Positions 12,157 to 20,830 of a stretch of 64,000 bases of DNA are shown piece by piece. The notes under the pieces were generated by a model. That model worked only from the letters and a program-made list of their open reading frames with translations, ran no database searches and was not told the DNA's origin. Both the position numbers and the translations under genes were made by a program. How positions within the stretch are numbered: the stretch's first letter is position 1; every line of letters begins with the position of its first letter. Source of the DNA: Glebionis coronaria (Eukaryota > Streptophyta > Magnoliopsida > Asterales > Asteraceae); the NCBI GenBank assembly GCA_025667525.1, contig CM046882.1, forward strand, positions 24,068,488-24,132,487, given 5' to 3'.

Positions 12157-13109
12157 ATGAAATATGTTGGTGAATCTTCAAAACAAAAGAAACCTAGGAT
12201 TAATTGGAAAAAAGAAAGTGTGGTTAAAACGTTTATTGAAGCTTGCATACATGAGCTTGCTGCAAATGGGAGAGACGGGGTCAGCCTTAAGATGCTTTCA
12301 TGGAAAAACGTTGGAGAAACACTTAAAAAGGAGCACAATTTTATTGCTGATCAAAGACAAATGAAAAACCATTTTGATTATCTTAAAAGCAAGTTTACTG
12401 CCTGGACCAAAATAAAGAACAAAACAGGAAACGTTTATGATCCAGTAACTAACACGTTTAACTTAACGGAAGAACAATGGCAGATTGAGATGATGGTCAC
12501 TTTCTATCCTTTCTATAGCTTCACTATTATTGTCCCAAATAATTTTTTATGTACTTATAAATTCTTTTAAACAATCAAATAAATACGTAGAACCAGTGAG
12601 AAGTACTGGATTTCTTTTCCATGACCTCTCTACTCAGCTATTTGATTGGTTAACTTCTAATGGGTTTGAAGGTTGGGACCAACTTCTAATCTTTCTAACG
12701 ATTGTGAAGATTCTGTTAATGTGGTGTCACTTGAAGATGATGATATCCAACATGTGCAAGAAACCCCGACAACAACACAGAGAACCTCCAAATTCATCAC
12801 AAGAAAGTTCTGGTCCTCAACCAAAAAAAGAAAAGGTAAACAAGTAAGCACTTCAAAAAAGTCTGGTGTCGAGGAAGATTTTGCCAAAGTTGTTCAACTT
12901 ATGATGGAAAAACATAGAGGAGTGATATTGACGCTTGCATGGAGAAGTTAGAAAATTTTAGTTGGGGAACACATAACCTGTTGTACGACGTCGAGGTTAT
13001 GCTTTTTAGTTAAAGCGCTGATTATAGGAAAGTTTGGATGCGCTTAAAGCCAGAGAGTTTGGAAAATTGGGTCAGGAATGCTGGACGTAAGTATGGGATA
13101 TTGAACTAG
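12157..13109 (+). pseudogene. Harbinger ORF1 (Myb/SANT-like DNA-binding protein), copy A
   Basis: The N-terminal exon (12157-12495) encodes a Trp-rich Myb/SANT-like domain (INWKKESVVKTFIEACIHEL.., then SWKNVGETL and KNHFDYLKSKF), typical of the Harbinger accessory protein that binds the transposon ends and helps transposase enter the nucleus. An intron should follow (donor G|GTCACT at 12496), but its acceptor has mutated from CAG to CAA at 12572-12574; copy B keeps AG. The second exon (12575-13109) encodes an acidic Ser/Thr-rich linker and an 'MEKHRG' helical C-terminus. It carries a frameshift near 12672 shared with copy B, a small deletion near 12920, and a TAA in 'TTTAGTTAAAGC' near 13012. 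It is non-functional. Confidence 0.72.
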
Positions 13110-13375
13110 TCGAAGAATAGTTAGAATTTGCATTTGGTTTTTTTATTGCTTTATTCTATATTTGAACACCATATGTTTTTGGTCATTTTTAACTTTTTTA
13201 TAATGTTATGTGTTTTGAACATGCTTTGAATTATTGATACGAATTTGCGTAATTGTGTTCCTACTTGTTATGAATTACAGTACTAGATTATTTGATTATA
13301 TATCTTTTAGTATTATGTCATTTAAGCTGGAGTAGATGTTAATTTTGTTTATATTCCATAATTGCAAGGTAATAT

Positions 13376-14673
13376 ATGGATTCGGAGGACGAGCTTCTAC
13401 TTTTGTTCATCGTATATTGGTATATGAAAATAAAATCTTCAAGAAGGATTGAAAGGATAAGAGATAACACTTCAGCATTGACTGGTCATGCGTACACACA
13501 AGAACAATTACGTGGATCTAATACACAATGTCAAGAGTTGATGCGTTTATCTCGGGATGCATATATTTTGTTATGCAATCATTTCTAAGAAAGAAATTGG
13601 CTGCAAAATTGTAGAAATATAAGCGTTGAAGAGAAGATGGCAATATTTTTGACAATTATAGGTCATAATGAACGTTTTAGAATTATTAAACGGAAATTTC
13701 AACACTCCACATAGACTATTCATGAATGTTTTCATGAAGTTCTATGAGGTCTGATGCAATTTGTAAGAGAAGTCATAGTACCAACATCTTTGGAAGCAAA
13801 TACTTCATAGCGCCATTGAAACTTAAGAGAAATATTCACAGTATATTTTACTTAAATTTGATTTCAAATCCTATATATATTAAGAATTATTTTTCATGTG
13901 CCAAATTTCTTATGAAGGGGGCAATTGGTGAACTCGATGGAACTATTGTACATACAGTTGTGCATGTCGATCAACAAATGTGTTATAGAGGAAGAGGAAA
14001 AGGTAAGTGCTATCAAAATGTTTTAGGGGTATGTGACTTTAATATGATGTTCACGTTTGTTTGGGCTGGATGGGAAGGCATCGCTCATGATTCAAGAGTT
14101 ATGACAGAAGTGGCATTTAATCCAAACTCCAATTTCCTATTTCCTCCACCAAGTATGTATTATCCTCGCATAGCATGACAATTTTTATTTGTTTTTCGTA
14201 AATGGACTAATGTTCTCGCAAACTTACCGTCACAGATAAATATTATCTTTGTGATGCCGCATATACAAACACTCGTGGGTTTATGGCCCCATATCGTAAT
14301 ACGAGGTATTGGTTAGCTGATTTATGACGTGGATGTGCCTTAACAAAAGAAGAAAGGTTCAATCATACTCATGCACAACTTAAAAATGTTTATTGAGCGT
14401 GCTTATGGTGTTTTAAAAGTAAGGTTCCCAATACTAAAGAAAATGGCTCTTATCCTTTTCCAGTACAAAGAAATATAGTGATCGCATGTTTCACAGTCCA
14501 CAACTTCATAAGAAAATACAACATCCACGATCAATTGTTTTTAGAGAGCGATGCAAACACCATGTTTAGTGTTGAGAAACAAGGTGAAGGAGGCACAGGA
14601 CAAGGCATCAACGACGAACAATGGGGTCCTTAAGAAAATGAATATATGGCTAATCGATTAAGACCAATGTTAG
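13376..14673 (+). pseudogene. Harbinger DDE transposase (HARBI1/DDE_Tnp_4 type), copy A
   Basis: The N-terminal helical region (13376-13588) is followed by the catalytic domain. The first Asp lies in GELDGTIVH (about 13921-13950), the second in VCDFNMMFTF/GWEGIAHDSRV (14030-14100), and the third acidic residue in the FIERAYGVLK-like motif near 14390, where here the frame is broken (TGA in TTTATTGAG context). An intron-like segment interrupts the gene at about 13836-13915 and another at about 14156-14235 (GTATGT..CACAG). Stops absent from copy B occur at 13586-13588 (TAA), near 13712 (TAG) and near 13745 (TGA). The end reads EYMANRLRPMLD, similar to plant Harbinger C-termini. It is a dead copy. 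Confidence 0.75.
14651..14673. repeat. 23-bp direct repeat bordering the Harbinger remnant (right)
   Basis: Identical to 3385-3407. Here it forms the last codons of the transposase frame. Confidence 0.8.
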
Positions 14674-14906
14674 ACTAATTAGTGTATTAATTCTAAAAAA
14701 CCAAAAATATATTAAAACCAAATTTTGAAAAATCAGTCAATCTCCTCTTTATTAAAACCACCACGTGAAAAACTATGACAAAGATTGTTTTACTAATTCA
14801 ATCTATCTCCTCTTTATTAAAACCACATATGTCTTCTACTTCAAATGTAGTAGTAACAGGTTTTGATTATTATACAATTACAAGTAAAGAAAAGAAAAAA
14901 ATAACC

Positions 14907-15131
14907 AACTGGGTTAGCTCAGTTGTCACCAAAGTTCCACTAAGTGGTTTCTTGGAGGAGGTTTCCCGGAGGTCTTGGGTTCAAGACCTGTACAGCCCCT
15001 TTCAGGCGAAGCGGATAGGAGTCTAACATAACTAGGCGAGGGCTCGAAGAAGACATTCTTCGCTTGGATGTCACTGCATGACTCGACCCACTAACCACTA
15101 ATATTTGTCGTTCTAAAAAAAAGAAAAAAAG
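14907..15131 (+). mobile_element. tRNA-derived SINE
   Basis: A pol III-type internal promoter is visible: box A TTAGCTCAGTTG (14914-14925) and box B GGTTCAAGACC (14978-14988), spaced 52 bp apart. A roughly 100-bp unique body and a 3' A-rich tail (AAAAAAAAGAAAAAAAG, about 15114-15131) follow. The A-rich sequence just before the element (AAAGAAAAGAAAAAAAT) matches the tail flank and may be a target duplication, but its low complexity prevents certainty. No terminator or reverse transcriptase is expected; SINEs use LINE enzymes in trans. Confidence 0.72.
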
Positions 15132-15560
15132 AATAGAACCAAACCGAATGACTCACTTCATATTTGAACCGAGAGAATAAAAAAATGAATAATATAACTT
15201 AACTTTTATATAACTTATTTGAATTAATATAACTTATACTAGTATATGAAAGTGTATATATTCTTATCTTAACTCATCAAATTATTTTTAATCCAAACGT
15301 AACTACCAACCAAATGTCCAACTTAACAATTTATTAAAAAAACACGATCATTTATGTTATAACTTTTTTCTTCCATAAGAAGAACCCGACGCTTTTTGTA
15401 AGCATTAAACTGACATTATAAACATGGGTTTGCATGCAAAGTTTTCTGTTAAGTTACGTGTGTTATACGGTATCGAACAAGATATAATTTGATCCGACCC
15501 ATTGATCGGTTGACTTTTTTATCTCGTGGTTTCATTTAAGAGAAGGAACCACCTTAGATA
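15132..15560. other. Intergenic, nothing recognised
   Basis: AT-rich sequence with no open frame of note, no RNA gene and no transposon terminus that I can support. Confidence 0.5.
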
Positions 15561-15565
15561 AAATG

Positions 15566-15692
15566 GTTGACACACTCAAAATGTGTGTGTATTGACATTT
15601 GTACCTTTCCAATAAGTAGTGTAGGCAACTATTAACACAAGTATTAATGATAAAAATGTCAAACACATACACATTTAGAGTGTGTCAATTAT
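15566..15692. mobile_element. Short hairpin MITE
   Basis: The left arm GGTTGACACACTCAAAATG.. (15565-15605) is an imperfect inverted copy of the right arm ending ..CATTTAGAGTGTGTCAATT (15650-15690). The arms are about 38 bp and cover most of the element. Both arms end in AT-rich DNA (AAAAT / ATTTT). Superfamily and exact target duplication cannot be assigned by eye. Confidence 0.55.
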
Positions 15693-15884
15693 TTTATAAA
15701 GTATGCAAATCACCTATTTTTTTCTAGGTCTGTCACTACCATAAATATCAATTCAGACCCTGCACTTAAAAAACCAAAAGCAACGCAAAATAAATAAATG
15801 GAAACTTACCAACTTACCCTTATAGATTGATAAATTGCATACTGAATCATATTAAAGAGTTTATTTATAATTTTAACAATAAGA

Positions 15885-16080
15885 GGTTGGGGTACGGTAA
15901 GGTATGGCTCAAGCCATAGCCTTGGCGCGAGCACGATGGCGCCAAAGACCACACCCTCGCTCGCGCCATAGTCTCTGGCGCCGTACCCACCAGCCCAAAA
16001 TGATACTTTGGCGCGAAACCGTACCCCGTCTCGCGTTATAGCTCGCGTTATACCCCAAAATGTTTTTAAACCTAATGGCT
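15885..16080 (+). mobile_element. GC-rich left end of a second Harbinger-like element
   Basis: A sharply GC-rich segment carries repeated GGCGCGA/TCGCGCC, GGGGTA/TACCCC and CTCGCGTTATA motifs, unlike its AT-rich surroundings. It ends precisely at the gypsy insertion (TGGCT target). Joining across the gypsy element to 27275 gives a continuous run into a TATA-like ATAAAATC and an ORF1 of the NAM-associated type. I infer that this is that element's subterminal region. The outer terminus, near TTGGGGTACGG, is approximate. Confidence 0.5.
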
Positions 16081-17649
16081 TGTAAAACCCGCATGCTTTT
16101 ACCATGCATAGTACCTTAAGTTCGTACGTACTAGTTAAAAAACTTTCCTAATATAGCATGATTACGATTACGTGTTAGGAGTTTATGTATTACGTACGTG
16201 TTAGAACACGATAAATATTTTATTTGCACGATCACGTAATAATTATTTAGCAATAATGAATCACGAGCATACAATCACGAAATCACGAGCGTAATTAAAA
16301 CACGAGCTATTATTAATTACGTATATATATTTAATACGAGCGTAATTAAATATATAAGAGTATGGTATTTACGTAACGAGAACATTTAAAACACGAACAT
16401 AATTAAACATAACGTGTATTGAATAACAAGACACGAAACGAGGTACGGGAACCCCCACAAGGGAGTCCCTACCCGCGGCCAAAAGAGGGTAATGGGCCAA
16501 GCCCATTACCAATTTTACTAAAAGGGGGTTAAGTAATTTTTACTACTCAAAAATTACATTACAGAAGATTTCAGGAAAAACCTAAAACCCTCCCTTTTCT
16601 CCTTCTTTGTGCCGCCACCTACAAACCACCATAGAAGGTGATTTTGATCTTGGATCTTGTTGATTTATTGGTTGTTCGTGTTTGTTCTTCACCCTCTTGA
16701 TCCACGAATACGGTAAAACCTTTTTAACTTGTTTTTCTTTTTAATTAATCTTTTATTAATTAAGAACACGTGATGTTTTTATAAAAACACATTAATTAAA
16801 CCTAGATCTAACATGTTTTGATCATTAATTAATCAAAGGGGTCGATCAAAGGGGTGTTTGTTTTGGGCCGCAAGGTACAACCGACCCCAAGGGGGTTCGG
16901 TTTGTTTTAGCCGACCACCACCAAGACCTTTTTGGTCTTGGTTGGTGCGTGTGGGTCCCACAGAAGCAAGGGGTACCCCGATTTGGTTTGGGGTACGGCG
17001 TTGTTTCATATCCGGTGCATGTTTTTAGGCTTAGATCCAGATCATGATTATGTTATTTGTTTATGTTATAAACTTATGTTAAAAAAATTAAATTAATAAA
17101 AGGTGAGATTAATTTAATAACATGACTTAGGTTAATTAATTATTAATAAACATGAAATTATTTTAACCTAAGTATTTATATTATTAAGACTTATAATTAA
17201 TTATTTAAAAACCATGGATATAATTAATTAATTAAACATGACTTAGGTTATATTATTAATATTTTATAATACATATTTAACCTAAGTATTTAATATATTT
17301 AATTAAAAACATGTCATACTTTAATTAAATATTATAACCTATAGTTTAATTAAATTACATGAAATAATTATTAAACTATATAATATATCATATGACTTAG
17401 GATATAATCATGAAAACACTTAGGCTTATTTACTTAGCTTATTTAACCAGCTTATTTCTAATTATGGAAACTTTCTATTTTTAGAAAACTTAATTAAATA
17501 AGGCAGCTATTTTATTTATGGAAACCAGCTATTTTTAGAAACTTATTTATTTAAGGCAGCTAATCTATTTATGGAAACTTATTTAATTAAGGCAGCTAAT
17601 CTATTTATGGAAACTTTCTATTTTTAGAAACTTATCTATTTTAAGCAGT

Positions 17650-17775
17650 AAATCTATTTTTGGAAACTTTCTATTTTTGGAAACTTTCTATTTTTGCAAA
17701 CTTTCTATTTTTGGAAACTTTCTATTTTTGGAAACTTTCTATTTTTGGAAACTTTCTATTTTAGGAAAACTGCTA
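17650..17775 (+). repeat. 17-bp tandem repeat in the 5' LTR
   Basis: Six consecutive units of GGAAACTTTCTATTTTT, preceded by degenerate 'ggcagctaatctatttatgg' units from 17500. The 3' LTR has four units at 25927-26000. Confidence 0.8.
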
Positions 17776-18403
17776 TTTTTGGAAAGTTACTTATTATTAC
17801 ACAGTAAGTATAATAACACATGAAAAACCAGAAATACTTAATCAGATTAAACAGAATATAAGATTTAACACAGTTTAAGGCTTTAAACAGTGTAAAATGG
17901 TAAGAACGCAAAAAATAAGCTAAGACGTGATATAAAACCAGCTATGTATGTAGTAAGCAGATACTTATTTCATGTACGTATTTATGTAGCACTAGTGTTT
18001 CGGAAGTAGGATTCTCGCAGTTCGTCGTTCTCGTTCACTGGACATAAGGTACGGATTCCCGTCCTTTCAGTATGGACATTCTTTCCTTATTTAGGATTCC
18101 CCGTATGCAGCCAACTGTTTTCCCGTAGTATAAGTATGAGTTTGATTGCTTATGTTTAAATATGATTACCTATAGCCATATACATGCATGACCAGTTTCA
18201 CCTAGTTATGGAGGTACCATAACCATAACATTAAAGGCACTGATGTTATGACTTCACCATGGCGGAGTGATTGCTCGTGGCGTCCCTTCAGCTTTTGGCC
18301 ATTTATTTATATTTATCATGTGGGGCGTATGGGTGCATCCTAGTTACACGTTTTTATTCAGGATTTCATGGTGAATGTGGTGTGTGCCTTGCATCTTTCA
18401 CAA

Positions 18404-18485
18404 GGAGCTGATCCCTCCTACCCATAAAACCAGTATATTAAATTAGAGGCAGCCCCTCTAATTTGCATGATGAGGTCACCCCTCC
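18404..18485. promoter_or_regulatory. Three short hairpins in the gypsy LTR
   Basis: Successive palindromes are GGAGCTGATCCCTCC (18404-18418), an AAATTAGAGG/CCTCTAATTT stem with a short loop (about 18440-18463), and GAGGTCACCCCTCC (18472-18485). The same trio, reversed, is in the LTR of gypsy element 2 at 52087-52157. Function is unknown; conservation between diverged LTRs suggests an RNA or DNA structural role. Confidence 0.5.
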
Positions 18486-19038
18486 AATTATTCATGCACG
18501 GTAGATATTCATGACCTATATTGGCTAAATGGTAAAATATGACAAACAGTTTTTATAAGATAAACATAAGACTTTCAAACTATAAAACCAGTTTTATTAA
18601 GACTTAACCAGGTTACTCGGGACTTAGTTTCTTCCGCTGTTATTATGTTATATGCTTATTCTATTCATATTTTATTGTACATCCGTGCACTGAGCGTATT
18701 GCTCAGCCGTTTTCCTTTTCTATGTTCCCAAAACGGCAGGTACTTAGGGACGCTCGTAGACACTAAGAGTACGTGCATATGGACTGGAAGCTGTCTAGCC
18801 TTCTTTACATTATGCATTTCTTTTCTTTATGATACTTATGCTTTGGACATTGTTTCGTCTTTATTCCTTACTATACTATGTTTGTGTGTGATGAGCTTTA
18901 CTTTTGGACTACCGATGTTTGATTGCGGTATTTTCCTTTATATGGTCAAGTAATGTTTAGACATTTTACCTTGTATGCTTTGATGACACGCCATAGTTGC
19001 TGTGATATTTCCATTTCCAAAATGGGGTGTTACAATTA

Positions 19039-19050
19039 TGGTATCAGAGC
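19039..19050 (+). promoter_or_regulatory. Primer binding site (initiator Met tRNA)
   Basis: TGGTATCAGAGC starts 5 bp after the 5' LTR. It is the standard primer site for plant gypsy and copia elements. Confidence 0.92.
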
Positions 19051-20207
19051 CAAGGTTTCGACCTATAGGCTCTCAAATATGACCTGTGATTAGTGGGTAG
19101 TCACTACGGTCTTCCTAGAACTGACAGTTGTTTTCATGCATTCATCATTTTTAAGCATACATATATATGCCATTGTTACAAGGTTTTTGACTAAGTAATG
19201 GTTGGTACAGGACTGGCCCTATTTAGTCGCATGTGTTTTATCGAAACTTTTAGATTTGGGACCGACCCATATATGTCTTTTGTTTTGAGTGAACTGACCA
19301 GAGGCGTTCACTCTCGAGCATCCAAAGTTTTCATAAAACTGCATCATGCATTCATACAAAAATTTTCTTGCATAAAATTTTTCTCGTGAGATTTTTAGTA
19401 TAATTTTTTTTTTCATGTATATATTTTATATTTTATGTTTTGAACTGTTTAATCATATGTTTTATTGTTATACTGTCGGATGGTTCTCACACGCGAACAT
19501 GAGCAGCTCAATGCTGCAATTCAGGCTGCCATGCAAGCCTTGCTTCCTCAACTGAGGAATGACATCCGTGCTGAAGTCCAAGCTGCCAACAATCAGCAGC
19601 AGAATCAGGCACCTCCTCCTCCTCCTCCAGTGACATTAGCAGTATGGCTGGAGAGATTCAACAAGCTCCGCCCTCGAGCTTTTGAGAAGACAGATATCCC
19701 CAGCGATGCTGAAAGCTGGTTGGCTCACATTGAGAAGATCTTTAACGCTATGGGCTGTGACCCCGCATACAAGGCGAGGTTGGCATGCTATCGGTTCGAA
19801 GGCGATGTACTTAACTGGTGGTTAGCTTTGATGCAATCTGAAGGTGGTGATGAGTGGGTTGCTGGTTTGACTTGGGCTCAGTTCAAGGACAGGGTGATGG
19901 AGCAGTTCTTTCCCAAGGCTGAGCAGGACAAACTCAAGAGAGAGTACCATGGGATCCGTCAGAGAGCTGGGGAGAATAGGAACTAGTTTATGCAGCGCTT
20001 TCTTCGCTTGGCTGGTTTCCTTGGTGCGGCAGCAGGTACTCCAGAAGAGCAGGCACATCACTTATGATGGGCTCTTCGCACATCGGTCGCAAACAATCTG
20101 GTGTGTGCTACGTTCAATACTGTAGCACAAGTGGCCGATGCAGCACGGAAACTGGAGATGCTGTAGGAGAGGGATGAGTTCGGGGAAGCTGAAAGTCCCG
20201 ACAAGAG

Positions 20208-20289
20208 GTAAAACCTTCATATTCAAGCGGTGATCAATCCGTATATCTTCCATATGTCAATTATTCATCTCTTTAAATGTATCTTCCAG
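20208..20289 (+). other. Candidate gag intron 1 (82 bp)
   Basis: Donor AG|GTAAAAC, acceptor CTTCCAG|G with a pyrimidine-rich tail. Splicing joins AG + G into an Arg codon and keeps the hinge frame; unspliced, TAA follows at once. Confidence 0.65.
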
Positions 20290-20439
20290 GCAGAAAACTA
20301 GGGACCGGTCTCAGCCGGCTACTCAGCAGCAGCCTCATCAACCCAAGGGAAATGGTCAGAGTAATGACCGATCTGCTACGGATAGGCGTGGCGGTAATGA
20401 CAATTACCGTAACAACGCCGGGCAATCCAGCAACAGCAG

Positions 20440-20513
20440 GTCTTAATACTTACGAAATTTCTTATGTTTTATGTTATAACTCATATTCTGACACTCTAGC
20501 AAAATTCTACCAG
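20440..20513 (+). other. Candidate gag intron 2 (74 bp)
   Basis: Donor CAG|GTCTTAA, acceptor TACCAG|G. Splicing joins AG + G into Arg and keeps frame; unspliced, TAA follows after one codon. Confidence 0.6.
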
Positions 20514-20578
20514 GAACCATGGAAACGGTAGGGACCAGAACCAGAGAGGTTCGCAGCCTAGCCGTCCAGCTATCACTG

Positions 20579-20651
20579 GTACTCAATCTTACGATTATCC
20601 GCTTCGTTCATTGTACCCAACTATTATGTCTCATGTAAAATGTTTTATCAG
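20579..20651 (+). other. Candidate gag intron 3 (73 bp)
   Basis: Donor CTG|GTACTC, acceptor TTTATCAG|AT. Splicing joins G + AT into Asp and continues straight into the zinc-knuckle frame. The length is not a multiple of three, so retention shifts frame. Confidence 0.6.
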
Positions 20652-20830
20652 ATCCTCAGCCAGCCAGATCACCTGCTGGAGGATACACTCATCCTCTTTG
20701 CTCTACTTGCCACCATAGGCACCCAGGACCATGTCGCCGTAATACTGATGCGTGCTTCAAGTGTGGTCTTCCTGGCCATATTATGAAGGATTGCCGTAAG
20801 GGCGAGATGGAGGGTACATCCGGACATGCT

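Larger units (their letters stand above)
1579..14633. repeat. Segmental duplication, copy A
   Basis: From 'ttatatga' in F-box exon 2 to 'gacaagg' near the Harbinger transposase end, this block is colinear and in the same orientation as 40970-51520. Over about 300 bp of F-box 3' coding sequence I counted 10 substitutions (about 3%). The only large differences are one transposon per copy: the LTR element 4048-11644 here, and the CACTA element 42515-47635 in copy B. Confidence 0.92.
3408..14673 (+). mobile_element. Decayed PIF/Harbinger transposon, copy A (interrupted)
   Basis: The left end GGGTGTGTTTGATAGCC immediately follows TTA, the typical Harbinger target trinucleotide. Coding parts are an ORF1 with a Myb/SANT-like domain (12157-13109) and a DDE transposase (13376-14673). 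A minus-strand LTR retroelement splits the element at 4048-11644. No matching inverted terminus (CAAACACACCC) is visible after the transposase, so the right end appears lost. Both coding genes contain stops and frameshifts, so the copy is non-autonomous. Family assignment rests on the Myb-ORF1/DDE pair; the terminus call is weaker. Confidence 0.7.
16081..19034 (+). repeat. 5' LTR of gypsy element 1
   Basis: Begins TGTAAAACCCGC and ends GGGTGTTACA. It contains a 17-bp tandem array (17650-17775), three short hairpins (18404-18485) and a CT-rich block before the PBS. It is 41 bp longer than the 3' LTR, mostly because of two extra 17-bp units. Confidence 0.93.
19480..20830 (+). pseudogene. gypsy element 1 gag, interrupted by three small introns
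   Basis: Translation most likely starts at ATG 19480 (MVLTREHEQLNAAIQ). Residues about 60-165 form a Retrotrans_gag domain (AESWLAHIEKIFNAMG.., FEGDVLNWW, QFKDRVMEQFFP), which assembles the particle. A Gln/Asn/Arg-rich hinge then leads to a CCHC zinc knuckle ([14 protein letters not shown], about 20758-20799). The hinge is broken by three AT-rich GT-AG segments (20208-20289, 20440-20513, 20579-20651). Removing all three keeps one frame from 19480 through pol. In-frame stops are TAG 19984, TGA 20065 and TAG 20164; each fits C-to-T change of CAG or CGA. The frame is therefore fused to pol but non-functional. Confidence 0.85.

Noticed and set aside
14911..14990. A tRNA gene
   Set aside because: Boxes A and B are present, but no acceptor stem or cloverleaf can be drawn and a unique body plus A-rich tail follow; a SINE fits better.
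17650..17775. CRISPR-like regular array
   Set aside because: Units are contiguous with no spacers, inside a plant LTR; a simple minisatellite.
18645..18953. 102-codon hydrophobic frame in the gypsy LTR (also at 26880-27188)
   Set aside because: Duplicated because it lies in the LTR; composition is that of a T-rich transcribed leader, and no element gene is expected there.
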